Positions 44,088 through 53,392 of a stretch of DNA of 64,000 bases are shown piece by piece; positions within the stretch are counted from its first letter, which is position 1, and the number at the start of each line of letters is the position of its first letter. This DNA comes from Jiangella rhizosphaerae. Its GTDB lineage: Bacteria; Actinomycetota; Actinomycetes; Jiangellales; Jiangellaceae. A model generated the notes under the pieces. That model had not been told where the DNA came from. It saw only the letters and a program-made list of their open reading frames with translations, and did no database searches. A program made the position numbers and the translations under genes. The stretch is from the NCBI RefSeq assembly GCF_003579925.1, contig NZ_QUAL01000154.1, forward strand, positions 1 to 64,000, in the 5' to 3' direction.

Positions 44088-44196
44088 TTGGGTGTTACGC
44101 CACCCTAGGCCCGCGCCGATCGCGACCGCAAGGGCTGGACGTGGGTTGATGATGGACCATTGACGTGCAGCTGTGACGCTCGTTACGGTGGCGGCT

Positions 44197-44209
44197 CCGA
44201 AACTTTCGG
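44197..44209. promoter_or_regulatory. Putative LacI operator before the FAH-family gene
   Basis: CCGAAACTTTCGG is a perfect 13-bp palindrome 20 bases upstream of the GTG at 44230. It fits the CGAA-N3-TTCG pattern known for LacI-type xylan/xylose regulators in streptomycetes. Confidence 0.55.
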
Positions 44210-44229
44210 ACGACGGACGGAGACGCGCT

Positions 44230-45153
44230 GTGTTGCTGGTCAGGTTCGCCACCCCCGACTCTCCGGCCGCGAGCGTCGGCGTCCTCGACGGCGGCACCGT
44301 CACCACGCTGGACGGTGTGGGGTCGCTCGGCGAGCTGTGGTGGCTGCCGCTGACGTCGCTGCGGCCGGTGGTCGAGGGCGCGTCGGGACCGTCGTTCCCC
44401 CTTGCCGGCGTCTCGCTGCTGCCTCCGGTCGACGGCGGCACCGAGGTCTGGGCCTGCGGCGTCACGTACAAGGTCTCCGAGGAGGCGCGGATCGAGGAGA
44501 GCGAGCGCGCCGCGTCCGTCTACGAGCTGGTCTACGACGCCGAGCGGCCGGAGCTGTTCTTCAAGTCCGTCGCCTGGCGAGTGGTCGGCCACGGCGAGCC
44601 GATCGCCGTCCGCGCCGACTCCCGCGTCGACGTGCCGGAGCCGGAGGTCGCCGTCGTCGTCACCGCGCACGGCGAGATCGCCGGGTACACCGTCTGCGAC
44701 GACGTCTCGTCGCGGACCATCGAGGGCGAGAACCCGCTCTACCTGCCGCAGGCCAAGGCCTACCTCGGTGCGTGCGCCGTCGGCCCGGGCATCCGTCCGG
44801 CGTGGGAGGTGCCCGACCCGTACGCCTTGCCGGTGTCGATGACGATCGAGCGCGACGGCGCCGAGGACTGGTCCGGGACGGCGAACACCGGCCAGTTGCG
44901 CCGGCGGTTCGACGAGCTGGTGTCGTTCCTGCTGCGCGCCGACGTGTTCCCCGACGGCGCCGTGCTGTCGACCGGCACCTGCCTGGTTCCGGCCGCGCCG
45001 TGGACGCTGCGTTCCGGCGATGTCGTCCGCATCGACGTCGGGGGCGTGGGTGAGCTGGCCAACCCCGTCGTCGAGGGCGTCGAGGCGATGTCGTGGCTGG
45101 TCGACGCCCGCGACGACGTCCGGCTGCGTGCCGCGGGCAGGCCGGCGCCGTGA
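44230..45153 (+). CDS. Fumarylacetoacetate hydrolase-family enzyme
   Basis: 307 residues from GTG 44230 (GGACGGAGA upstream; an ATG at 44173 is in frame). FAH fold with metal-site segments EPEVAVVV and GYTVCDDVSSRTIEGENPLYLPQAK, plus FFKSVAWR. Its place between xylA and a LacI regulator suggests a 2-keto-3-deoxy-pentonate dehydratase for an oxidative pentose route, but family members have varied activities. Stop and lacI start overlap (GTGA). Confidence 0.8.
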   Translation: MLLVRFATPDSPAASVGVLDGGTVTTLDGVGSLGELWWLPLTSLRPVVEGASGPSFPLAGVSLLPPVDGGTEVWACGVTYKVSEEARIEESERAASVYELVYDAERPELFFKSVAWRVVGHGEPIAVRADSRVDVPEPEVAVVVTAHGEIAGYTVCDDVSSRTIEGENPLYLPQAKAYLGACAVGPGIRPAWEVPDPYALPVSMTIERDGAEDWSGTANTGQLRRRFDELVSFLLRADVFPDGAVLSTGTCLVPAAPWTLRSGDVVRIDVGGVGELANPVVEGVEAMSWLVDARDDVRLRAAGRPAP

Positions 45154-46151
45154 CGACGGAGCGCGCGCGGGTGACCATCGCGGAGATCGCCCGCGAGGCC
45201 GGCGTCTCCGAGGCGACGGTCAGCAAGGTGCTCAACGGCCGGACGGAGGTCGCGCCGGCCACCCGCGCTCGCGTCCAGGACCTGCTCGACGCCCGCGGCT
45301 ACGAGCGCCGCGGAACCCGGGTCGAGGAGCGCACCGGCCTCATCGATCTCGTCATCTCCGAGATCGACACACCGTGGTCGATGGACGTGCTGCGCGGCGC
45401 CGAGCAGGAGGCGCGCCGGGCCGGCGCCGCCGTCGTCGTCACCTCCACCGAAGGCCGCGACGACGCGAGCTGGCTCGACCGCGTCACGGCCCGCCGCTCC
45501 GACGGCGTCCTGCTGGCGCTGGCGCCGTTGCCGGCCGGCGGCGCTCGCCGGCTCACCGCGGCCGGCATCCCGTTCGTGCTGGTCGACCCGGTCGGCGGGT
45601 TCGACCCCGCCATCCCGACCGTCGGCGTCACGAACTGGGCCGGCGCGCTCGCCGCCACCGAGCATCTGATCGGGCTGGGGCACCGGCGCATCGGCGCCAT
45701 CACCGGTCCACCGGAGCTGGTCTGCAGCCAGCAGCGCGTCGAGGGGTACCGCGCCGCGCTCGGCCGGGCCGGCCTGCCGGTGGACGAGGCTCTCGTCCGC
45801 TTCGGCGACTTCCGCCCGGGCGGCGGCGCCGAACAGGCGCGGACGCTGCTCGACCTGCCGGACCCGCCGACGGCCATCTTCGCCGGCTCGGACCTGCAGG
45901 CCACGGGCGTCTACGCCGAGGCGCACCGCCGCGGGCTGCGGCTCCCCGACCAGCTCAGCGTCGTCGGCTTCGACGACGTCGCGCTGTGCGAGTGGGTCTC
46001 GCCCGCGCTCACGACGGTCCGGCAGCCGCTGCTGGAGATGGCCCGCATCGCGATCCGTACCGTCCTCGACCCGCCCGGCACCGACCAGCCGCTGCGCATC
46101 GAGCTCGCCACCAGTCTGGTCACCCGGGAGAGCACGGCCCCACCCCGCTGA
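45150..46151 (+). CDS. LacI-family regulator of the pentose locus
   Basis: 333 residues from GTG 45150. Helix-turn-helix VTIAEIAREAGVSEATVSKVLNGRTEVAPATRARV, then a periplasmic-binding-type effector domain (IDLVISEIDTPWSMDVLRGAE, LGHRRIGAITGP). Xylose or a related sugar is the probable inducer. Its likely targets are the two palindromes between xylA and the FAH gene. Confidence 0.92.
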   Translation: MTTERARVTIAEIAREAGVSEATVSKVLNGRTEVAPATRARVQDLLDARGYERRGTRVEERTGLIDLVISEIDTPWSMDVLRGAEQEARRAGAAVVVTSTEGRDDASWLDRVTARRSDGVLLALAPLPAGGARRLTAAGIPFVLVDPVGGFDPAIPTVGVTNWAGALAATEHLIGLGHRRIGAITGPPELVCSQQRVEGYRAALGRAGLPVDEALVRFGDFRPGGGAEQARTLLDLPDPPTAIFAGSDLQATGVYAEAHRRGLRLPDQLSVVGFDDVALCEWVSPALTTVRQPLLEMARIAIRTVLDPPGTDQPLRIELATSLVTRESTAPPR

Positions 46152-46200
46152 TCTCCCTTCCCTTGTGGGACTCGCCGCCGCCTGGGTCCTCGCGGTCGGC
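46149..46200. repeat. 52-bp imperfect direct repeat, copy 1
   Basis: Begins at the lacI stop codon; 43 of 52 positions match copy 2 at 48959-49010 without gaps. The right half, from CCGCCGCCTGGG onward, is almost identical in both. Confidence 0.7.
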
Positions 46201-46225
46201 GTTTGTGGCGGGCCACAATGGCCGG

Positions 46226-48961
46226 GTGGTCGCTCCGGAGATCTCGGCGCGCGAGGCCGAGGTGCTCGCGGCGCTCGGCGAACACCTGACCAACGCCGAG
46301 ATCGCCGCCCGGTTCGTCATCTCCGTCCGCACCGTCGAGAGCCACGTGTCCGCGCTGCTGCGCAAGTTCGGCGCGAGCGACCGGCGGGCACTGGCCGCGC
46401 TGGCGCCGTCGGTGGTGTCGGCCGGTCCGGCCGCGCCCGGCCTGCCGGCGCCGCTGACGTCGTTCGTCGGACGCGAGGCCGAGCGGGCCGCGCTGCTGGA
46501 AGCGGTCACGTCGCAGCGCCTGGTGGTGGCGGTCGGCCCGGGAGGGGTGGGGAAGACTCGGCTGGCGCTGGCCGTCGCGGCCGACGTCGCGGACCGGTTC
46601 GCCGGGGGCGTCTGGTACACCGACCTCGTTCCCGTGCCCGACGGTGACGCCGTGCCGGCCGCCGTGGCGACGGCGCTGGGCCTGGGCGAGCAGCCGGGCC
46701 GGAGCGTCCTGGAGACGGTGACCGGCTGGGCGCGCGGACGCTCGGCGCTGCTGGTCCTGGACAACTGCGAGCACGTGCTCGACGGCGTCGCCGGGTTCGT
46801 CGAGCCGTTGCTGGCCGCCGCGCCCGGGTTGACGGTCCTGGCCACCAGCCGATCCCGGCTACTGCTGCCGTTCGAGTGGGTGGTGCCGGTCGGTGGCTTG
46901 GGCGACGACGCGGGGGCGTTGTTCGTCGAGCGTGCTCGTGCGGCCGGTGTCGTGCTGGACGCCGGGTCGGCCGGGCCGGTGGCGGCGATCTGCGCCGCGC
47001 TCGACGGCAACCCGCTGGCGATCGAGCTGGCCGCGGCCCGGTTGCCGGCCGTCGGGCTGGACGGGCTGGAGAGCGGGCTGGGCGACCGGCTCCGGCTGCT
47101 CGACGGCGCGCGTCGCGGCGGCGGGCGGCACGGGTCGCTGCGCTCGGCGCTGGACTGGAGCCACGACCTCCTCGACGACGTGGGACGGGCGGTCCTGCGG
47201 CGGGTGTCGGTGTTCGCGGCGCCGTTCCGGGCCTCCGACGCCGCGGCGGTGGCCGGGGGCTCTGCCGCGACGCTGGCCGCCCTGGCCGACGACAGCCTGC
47301 TGGTGCCGGTGGCCGGCGGGGACGCGACCCGATACCACGCGCTGGAGACGATCCGTCAGTACGGCGCCGAGCGGCTCGTGGAGGCGGGTGAGGACGAGGA
47401 GGTCCGGGCCGCGCACCTGCGCTGGTGCACCGAGGAGGGGACGGCGCTGCTGGCCGCCGACGCCGCGGCCCCTGACTGGCGCGGCCGTTTCGACCTCCTC
47501 GTCGACGACCTCCGCGCCGCCGTCGCCTGGGCCGCCTCGGTGGAACCCGCCGCCATCTCTCCAGGCTCCTCCGCGGCGGAGGCGGCATCCCTGCTGGGCC
47601 GGCTCTGTCACCGTCGCGGGCTGCCGGCCGAGGCGCAGCGCCGGTTCGAGCAGGCCGCCACACTCGCGCCGGACGACGCAGGCGCGGCTACCCAGCTCCG
47701 TCTCGCCGCCGGGTCGGCGCGGTCCCGGCTGGCCGGCGACGACGCCCTGCGGCTGCACCTCGCCGCGGCCGAAGCCGCCGAGCGCGCGGGCGACACCGTC
47801 CTGGCAGCCCGCCAGTACGCCCACGCGGCCGAACTCGTGCACCGCTCCGCCGGCATCCTGACCGAGGTGCCGCCCGCGGCGACCGCGGCGGCCTGGCTGG
47901 CCACCGCCCAGCGGCTGGCAGGCGACGACCCCGGGACCCGTGCCCGCTGCGCCGTCGTCGAGGCGTTCGCCGCCGCGGACACCGACCCGCACACCGTCGC
48001 CGTCACCGAACGAGCCCTCGAGCTGGCCCGGGAGAGCGGCGACCCGATCGCCGAGAGCGCGGCCCTCGACCAGCTCACCGGCCTGCGGCTGGCGCGCGGC
48101 GAGGCACGCGCCGCCCTGGAGAGTGCGCTGCGGCGGACGTCGTTGTTGGCCGGGCCGTCCGATCCCGAGCGCGGCTTCGAGCTGTCCGACGCGTACGGCA
48201 TGGCGACCGAGTCGGCGATCGCCGCCGGCGACCTCCGGCAGGCCCGCCAGGCCGCCGAGACCCTCCGCGGCCTGCCGTCACAGCGCGAGGTCGCGCACGT
48301 CGGCACCGCGCGGCTCGTCGTCGTCATGGTGCTGACCGGCGACTGGACCGAGGCGATCGCCGTCGGCGAGCTGTTCCGGGAGAGCTGGGAGCGGGCCGGC
48401 CGTCCGCGCATCCCGTCGTTGCGCAGGGTCGCCGCCGCACTCGGCGCGGTCCACGGGGCGCGGGGCGACGCCGCGGCGCAGGCCGTCTGGCACGACGTCG
48501 AGGCGGGTGTGGGTGCGGTCGAGCGGCGGCCGCACGACCAGCGCGCCGTCGAAAGCGTCTTCACCGCGCTCGAGATGCTGCACCTCGACCGGCCGGCCGA
48601 CGCGGTCGCCGTCCTGCACCGGCCGCCCGACGAGTTCCGCGGCTGGTTCGAACTGATCTGGCGGCCCTGGTACGCGGCCGTCTGGGCCGAGGCGGCCGTC
48701 CTGGCCGACCTGCCCGACGCGGCCGAGCGGGTCGGCCGCGCACGCCCGTTCACCACCGACAACGTCGTGGCCGCCGCCGTCGTCGACCGGACGGCCGCGC
48801 TGGCCGGCCGCGACCGTGACGGCGTGCTCGCGGCCGCGGAGACGCTGGACGCGGCCGCCTGCCGCTACCAGTGGGCGCGCAGCCTGCTCCTGGCCGGCGG
48901 CGAGCACCGCTCCCGCGGCGCCCGCGCCCTCGCCGACCTGGGCGCACCCATCCACTACTGA
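46226..48961 (+). CDS. Large LuxR-type regulator with NB-ARC/AAA ATPase
   Basis: About 911 residues from GTG 46226 (GTG 46205 also possible). Unusually, the LuxR helix-turn-helix is at the N-terminus (ISAREAEVLAALGEHLTNAEIAARFVISVRTVESHVSALLRKF), followed by an ATPase (VGREAERAALLEAV, Walker A VGPGGVGKTRLA, Walker B ALLVLDNCEHV) and a long helical repeat region of TPR type. STAND-type regulators sense a ligand through the C-terminal repeats. It may control the FAD oxidoreductase downstream. Confidence 0.88.
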   Translation: MVAPEISAREAEVLAALGEHLTNAEIAARFVISVRTVESHVSALLRKFGASDRRALAALAPSVVSAGPAAPGLPAPLTSFVGREAERAALLEAVTSQRLVVAVGPGGVGKTRLALAVAADVADRFAGGVWYTDLVPVPDGDAVPAAVATALGLGEQPGRSVLETVTGWARGRSALLVLDNCEHVLDGVAGFVEPLLAAAPGLTVLATSRSRLLLPFEWVVPVGGLGDDAGALFVERARAAGVVLDAGSAGPVAAICAALDGNPLAIELAAARLPAVGLDGLESGLGDRLRLLDGARRGGGRHGSLRSALDWSHDLLDDVGRAVLRRVSVFAAPFRASDAAAVAGGSAATLAALADDSLLVPVAGGDATRYHALETIRQYGAERLVEAGEDEEVRAAHLRWCTEEGTALLAADAAAPDWRGRFDLLVDDLRAAVAWAASVEPAAISPGSSAAEAASLLGRLCHRRGLPAEAQRRFEQAATLAPDDAGAATQLRLAAGSARSRLAGDDALRLHLAAAEAAERAGDTVLAARQYAHAAELVHRSAGILTEVPPAATAAAWLATAQRLAGDDPGTRARCAVVEAFAAADTDPHTVAVTERALELARESGDPIAESAALDQLTGLRLARGEARAALESALRRTSLLAGPSDPERGFELSDAYGMATESAIAAGDLRQARQAAETLRGLPSQREVAHVGTARLVVVMVLTGDWTEAIAVGELFRESWERAGRPRIPSLRRVAAALGAVHGARGDAAAQAVWHDVEAGVGAVERRPHDQRAVESVFTALEMLHLDRPADAVAVLHRPPDEFRGWFELIWRPWYAAVWAEAAVLADLPDAAERVGRARPFTTDNVVAAAVVDRTAALAGRDRDGVLAAAETLDAAACRYQWARSLLLAGGEHRSRGARALADLGAPIHY

Positions 48962-49010
48962 TCCCTTCTCCCTCGTGGGCCGCACCGCCGCCTGGGACCT
49001 CGCGGTCGGC
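48959..49010. repeat. 52-bp imperfect direct repeat, copy 2
   Basis: Begins at the stop codon of the LuxR-ATPase gene and matches 46149-46200 at 43 of 52 positions. Confidence 0.7.
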
Positions 49011-49170
49011 ATCCACGGAGGCATTTCCGTGGTCGATCCGTGCTCACCACGGATGTCCGCCGGTCCTCGCGCGGCGATCGTGAAGTCATCGCGAAAAAAG
49101 TTCCGCCGCGGATGTCGAGAACGGGTTCCGCTCTCCGACGTACCGGGTGAGACCGCCCAGAGGAGAGACG

Positions 49171-50490
49171 ATGACGATCACCATCCAGCACCCGCAGACC
49201 TCCGCCGCCACCGTGCTGCGCGGTGCCATCGCCGGCGCCGTCCACGAGCCGGGCGACGCCGGGTACGACCGGCACCGCAAGCCGCTGCTGCCGACGCTCG
49301 ACCCGCGGCCGGACCTGGTGGTCGAGGCGCGGTCGACGGCTGACGTGCAGGCCGCGGTGCGGGCGGCCCGCGAGCACGACCTGCCGTTCTCCGTCCAGGC
49401 GACCGGGCACGGCACGTACGTCCCCAACGACGGCGGCCTGCTGCTGAAGACGACGGCCATGTCGTCGGTGTTCGTCGACCCGAGCCGTCAGGTCGTCCGC
49501 GTCCGTCCCGGCACCGTGTGGGGCGACGTGCTGGCGGCGACCCGGCCGTACGGGCTGGCACCGCTGTCCGGCTCGTCGCCGACGGTGGGCGTCACCGGCT
49601 ACACGCTCGGCGGCGGGATGGGCTGGCTCGCCCGCAAGCACGGCTTCGCCGCGGACAGCGTGCTGTCGGCGGACATCGTGACGGCCGACGGCACGCTGCT
49701 GACCGTCAGCGCCGACCGGCACCCCGACCTGTTCTGGGCGATCCGGGGCGGTGGCGGCGGCTTCGGCGTCGTCACCTCGCTGGAGTTCCGCGTCTACCCC
49801 GTCGCGCAGGTGTACGGCGGCATCTCCTGGTTCGACGTGACGCGGGCGGCGGCGGCGCTGCGGGCCTACCGCGAGTGGGCCGCCACCGCGCCGGACGAGA
49901 TGAGCAGCGCCGTCGTGCTGACGACGATCCCGGACGTCGAGGCGATGCCGGCCGAGCTGCGGGGCCGCCGGGCGCTCGGCATCAAGACCATGTACACCGG
50001 CCGCGCCGATGATGCCGAGCGGCTGCTCCGCCCGCTGCGCCTCGCCGCCGGCCCGGCGCTGGTCGACGGCTACCGGAGCATGGACTACGCCGACGCCGCG
50101 ATGGGCGGCACCCCGGCACGGTTCTTCGACTTCTTCCCGGCCCTCGGCGACGAGGTCGTGGACACGGTGGTCGAGGCGGCAGAGGCCGGGTCGACGGTGG
50201 AGATCCGGCACTACGACGGCGCGACCGCCCGTCCCGGTGTCGATGCCGGACCGGTCAGCCACCGCGGCGTGCCGTTCAGCGTCATCCTCGACAAGCCGAC
50301 GCCGGAGTTCGTGAACCGGCTGCGTCCGCACGGCATCGGCGGCGCGTTCCTCAACTTCCTCGCCGACACCACGCGGACGGCGGCCGCCTACACCCCTGCC
50401 GACTACGCCCGGCTGTGCGCCGTCAAGGCCGCCTACGACCCGGAGCGCTTCTTCGGCCAGGGCCACGCCGCCCTCGCCGCCTCGGAATGA
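49171..50490 (+). CDS. FAD-binding oxidoreductase (BBE-like)
   Basis: 439 residues from ATG 49171 with AGGAGAG upstream. PCMH-type FAD domain with SVQATGHGTYV, LSGSSPTVGVTGYTLGGGMGWLARKHG and GGGGGFGVVTSLEF; C-terminal BBE segment YDPERFFGQ. The His in ATGHG could carry covalent FAD. Substrate unknown; often a secondary-metabolite or sugar oxidase. Confidence 0.92.
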   Translation: MTITIQHPQTSAATVLRGAIAGAVHEPGDAGYDRHRKPLLPTLDPRPDLVVEARSTADVQAAVRAAREHDLPFSVQATGHGTYVPNDGGLLLKTTAMSSVFVDPSRQVVRVRPGTVWGDVLAATRPYGLAPLSGSSPTVGVTGYTLGGGMGWLARKHGFAADSVLSADIVTADGTLLTVSADRHPDLFWAIRGGGGGFGVVTSLEFRVYPVAQVYGGISWFDVTRAAAALRAYREWAATAPDEMSSAVVLTTIPDVEAMPAELRGRRALGIKTMYTGRADDAERLLRPLRLAAGPALVDGYRSMDYADAAMGGTPARFFDFFPALGDEVVDTVVEAAEAGSTVEIRHYDGATARPGVDAGPVSHRGVPFSVILDKPTPEFVNRLRPHGIGGAFLNFLADTTRTAAAYTPADYARLCAVKAAYDPERFFGQGHAALAASE

Positions 50491-50508
50491 TCACGTTCAC
50501 CACCCGAT

Positions 50509-50548
50509 CCCCTGCGTCACGAGGACTTCAGGCCTCGTGACGCAGGGG
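50509..50548. terminator. Bidirectional terminator hairpin
   Basis: Perfect 16-bp stem CCCCTGCGTCACGAGG/CCTCGTGACGCAGGGG with an 8-base loop between convergent genes. A partial third copy of the arm (CCTCGTGATGCAG) follows at 50553. Confidence 0.75.
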
Positions 50549-50573
50549 TAGGCCTCGTGATGCAGCGCGGCGC

Positions 50574-51554
50574 TCAGACCGAGGCGAGGGCGCGGACGCG
50601 GGACAGGCGGTCGCGCCACCACTGCTCCCGCTTGGCGTCGGTGAGCCGGAACTCGGCCAGCTTCGGCGGGTCGGGGGACGGCGGCGCCGCCGGGACGGGG
50701 AGCGAGCCACCGAGCGGCCGCAGGCCGGCACCGTCGGCGACCACGTCGCCGGTGAACAGCGAGAGCGTCCCGAGCCCGCAGGCATAGGGCAGCTCCGGCA
50801 ACGCGCCGGCCAGGGCGAGCTGACCGGCCAGCCCGACGCTGGTCTCCAACGCCGACGACACGACGCACGGCAGGCCGGCCGCTTCCGCGACCCGCAGCGC
50901 CCGGCGCACCCCGCCCAGTGGCGTCCCCTTGATGACGGCGACGTCGGCGGCGCCCGCGACGGCGACGCGGAGCGGGTCGTCGGCGCGGCGGATCGACTCG
51001 TCGGCCGCGATCGGGACGTCGACCGCACGCCGCACCGCCGCCAGCTCCTCCAACGTCCGGCACGGCTGCTCCGCGTACTCCAGCCCGCCCGCCGCCCGGT
51101 CCAGCAGCCGCAGCGACCGCACCGCGGTGTCGACGTCCCAGACGGCGTTGGCGTCGACCCGGACCCGCCCCGCGGCGCCCAGGGCCGCACGGACCGCCTC
51201 GACCCGGGCCAGGTCCTCGGCCAGCGAGTCCGCGTGGTCGGCGACCTTCACCTTCGCCGTCGTGCAGCCCGACGCGGCGACGATCTCATGCGCCCGCTCG
51301 GGCCCGACCGCCGGGACCGTGCAGTTGACCGGGATCAGGTCGCGCACCGGCGCCGGCGGCGGCAGCGTCGCCTGCTCGACGGCGGCCTGCAGCCAGGGCA
51401 CGGACTCGGCGTCGTCGTAGTCGGCGAACGGGCAGAACTCGCCCCAGCCGGCCGGCCCCTCGATCAGCATGCCCTCGCGGACGGTGATGCCGCGGAACCG
51501 GGTGCGCAGCGGGATCGCGTAGACCAGCGCGCCCGCGAAGTCGAGGTCGGCCAC
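50574..51554 (-). CDS. menC: o-Succinylbenzoate synthase
   Basis: 326 residues from GTG 51554. Enolase-superfamily enzyme of menaquinone synthesis, dehydrating SHCHC to OSB. The Lys in TAKVKVAD, Asp in RVRVDANAVWD, Glu in EYAEQPC, Asp in PIAADESI and Lys in VAVIKGTPLGG form the expected active site. It is divergent from the membrane-protein gene at 51620. Confidence 0.93.
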   Translation of the reverse strand: MADLDFAGALVYAIPLRTRFRGITVREGMLIEGPAGWGEFCPFADYDDAESVPWLQAAVEQATLPPPAPVRDLIPVNCTVPAVGPERAHEIVAASGCTTAKVKVADHADSLAEDLARVEAVRAALGAAGRVRVDANAVWDVDTAVRSLRLLDRAAGGLEYAEQPCRTLEELAAVRRAVDVPIAADESIRRADDPLRVAVAGAADVAVIKGTPLGGVRRALRVAEAAGLPCVVSSALETSVGLAGQLALAGALPELPYACGLGTLSLFTGDVVADGAGLRPLGGSLPVPAAPPSPDPPKLAEFRLTDAKREQWWRDRLSRVRALASV

Positions 51555-51619
51555 CGGTCCATGCTGCCAGGGTTTGATCAGCGCACCCACGGGCACCCTA
51601 GGGGCGAGAGGCGCATGGC

Positions 51620-53029
51620 ATGGACTGGTTCTCCGCCGAGGGCTACTGGCTGAGCCGGCTGGTCTTCCAGCGGGCTCTGGCCCTCGTCTACCTCATGGCG
51701 TTCGTCGGCGCCGTCCGCCAGTTCCGCGGGCTGCTCGGCGAGCGGGGCCTGACGCCGATCCCGAGGTACGTCGCACGCGTCCGGTTCCGCCACGCGCCGA
51801 GCCTGTTCCAGTGGCACTACTCCGACCGCTTCTTCGCAGCGGTCGCGTGGGTGGGCGTGCTGTGGTCGGCGGGCCTGCTGCTCGGCCTGGCCGACGATCT
51901 GCCGGTCTGGGCGAACCTGCTGGTCTGGGCGGTTCCCTGGGCGCTGTACCTGTCGATCGTGCAGGTGGGGCAGGTCTGGTACGGCTTCGGTTGGGAGTCG
52001 CTGCTGTGCGAGGTGGGGTTCCTGGCGATCTTCCTCGGGCCGGCGACGGTGCCGCCGCCGGTCCTGGTGCTGGTCGCGCTGTGGTGGGTGCTGTTCCGGC
52101 TGGAGTTCGGCGCCGGGCTGATCAAGCTGCGCGGCGATCGCTGCTGGCGCGACCTGACCTGCCTGTACTACCACCACGAGACGCAGCCGATGCCGAACCC
52201 GCTGAGCTGGTGGTTCCACCGGCTGCCGCGCTGGGCGCACCGCGTCGAGGTGGCGGCGAACCACGTCACGCAGCTGGTCGTCCCGTTCCTGCTGTTCCTG
52301 CCGCAGCCCGTGCGGACCGGCGCCGCCGTCGTCGTCATCGTGACGCAGGGATGGCTCGTGCTCAGCGGCAACTTCGCCTGGCTCAACGTGCTGACCATGG
52401 TGGCGGCGACGACGGCGGTGGGCGGCGGCCTGTGGTCGGCGGTCCTGCCGGTGGACGCCCGCGCCGAGCTCGCCGACCCGCCCGGCTGGTACGTCATCGT
52501 CATCATCGGGCTGGCCGCCGTGCTCGTCGTGCTGAGTTACTGGCCGGTGCGGAACCTGCTCTCCAGCCGGCAGGTGATGAACACCAGCTTCAACCCGCTG
52601 CTGCTGGTGAACACGTACGGGGCGTTCGGCAGCATCACCCGGATCCGGCACGAGGTCGTCATCGAGGGCACGACCGACGCGGTGATCGGGCCGGACACCG
52701 TCTGGCAGGAGTACGAGTTCCGAGGCAAGCCGGGCGACGTGCACCGCCGGCCGCGCCAGGTCGCGCCGTACCACCTGCGGCTGGACTGGCTGATGTGGTT
52801 CGCCGCGATCTCGCCGGGCTACGCGCAGCCGTGGTTCCCGGCGCTGCTGGCGAAGCTGCGTGACAACGACGCCGACGTGCTGGCGTTGCTGCGGCACAAC
52901 CCGTTCCCGCACCTGCCGCCGGCACACGTGCGGGCGCGGCTCTACCGCTACCGGTTCACCGATCGGCGCGAGCGCCGCGACACCGGCGCGTGGTGGCACC
53001 GGACGCTCGTCGGCGACTACCGGGCCTGA
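51620..53029 (+). CDS. Lipase maturation factor-family membrane protein
   Basis: 469 residues with several membrane helices. The segments FQWHYSDRFF, VLFRLEFGAGLIKLRGDRCWRDLTCLYYHHETQPMPN and the C-terminal WQEYEFRGKPGDVHRRPRQVAPYHLRLDWLMWF are typical of LMF1-like proteins. In animals these help fold lipases; the bacterial role is not known. Confidence 0.9.
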   Translation: MDWFSAEGYWLSRLVFQRALALVYLMAFVGAVRQFRGLLGERGLTPIPRYVARVRFRHAPSLFQWHYSDRFFAAVAWVGVLWSAGLLLGLADDLPVWANLLVWAVPWALYLSIVQVGQVWYGFGWESLLCEVGFLAIFLGPATVPPPVLVLVALWWVLFRLEFGAGLIKLRGDRCWRDLTCLYYHHETQPMPNPLSWWFHRLPRWAHRVEVAANHVTQLVVPFLLFLPQPVRTGAAVVVIVTQGWLVLSGNFAWLNVLTMVAATTAVGGGLWSAVLPVDARAELADPPGWYVIVIIGLAAVLVVLSYWPVRNLLSSRQVMNTSFNPLLLVNTYGAFGSITRIRHEVVIEGTTDAVIGPDTVWQEYEFRGKPGDVHRRPRQVAPYHLRLDWLMWFAAISPGYAQPWFPALLAKLRDNDADVLALLRHNPFPHLPPAHVRARLYRYRFTDRRERRDTGAWWHRTLVGDYRA

Positions 53030-53038
53030 ACATACGCC

Positions 53039-53062
53039 GGCCCCGGGCGCTCGCCCGGGGCC
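53039..53062. terminator. Terminator hairpin between convergent genes
   Basis: GGCCCCGGGC/GCCCGGGGCC with a GCTC loop, nine bases after the stop of the upstream gene. Confidence 0.7.
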
Positions 53063-53083
53063 TCAGCGTTCTTCTGAAAGGTG

Positions 53084-53371
53084 TCAGCCGGCCTTGATCA
53101 TGTACTCGTCGCGTGCGGCCTCGAGCAACCCGCGCCACGACTGGACCTCGGGACGACGGCGGAGGAGGGCGCGACGCTCACGCTCCGTCATGCCGCCCCA
53201 GATGCCGAACTCGGTCCGGTTGTCCAGCGCGTCGGCCAGGCACTCGGTGCGGACCGGGCAGCCGAGGCACACGGCCTTGGCCCGGTTCTGCGCCGCACCC
53301 TGGACGAACAGCTCGTCTGGCTCAGTGCTGCGGCACGCCGCCAAGCTGGTCCAGTCATCGATCCATGTCAT
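53084..53371 (-). CDS. wblA: WhiB-family regulator (WblA/WhiB4-like)
   Basis: 95 residues from ATG 53371. The four cluster-binding cysteines are Cys13, Cys35, Cys38 and Cys44; the turn GIWGG (56-60) and the basic tail TERERRALLRRR follow. WhiB proteins carry a [4Fe-4S] cluster and work with sigma factors. The neighbours (a divergent class A PBP, then two ArsA-type ATPases) match the whiB4-ponA2-Rv3680/Rv3679 order in mycobacteria and wblA in streptomycetes, which supports the assignment. Confidence 0.88.
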   Translation of the reverse strand: MTWIDDWTSLAACRSTEPDELFVQGAAQNRAKAVCLGCPVRTECLADALDNRTEFGIWGGMTERERRALLRRRPEVQSWRGLLEAARDEYMIKAG

Positions 53372-53392
53372 CCGGCTGTCACCCCCGTCAAC

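Noticed and set aside
45020-46225. Upstream extension of the LuxR-ATPase frame
   Set aside because: It overlaps the FAH and LacI genes in another frame and is Arg-rich shadow sequence.
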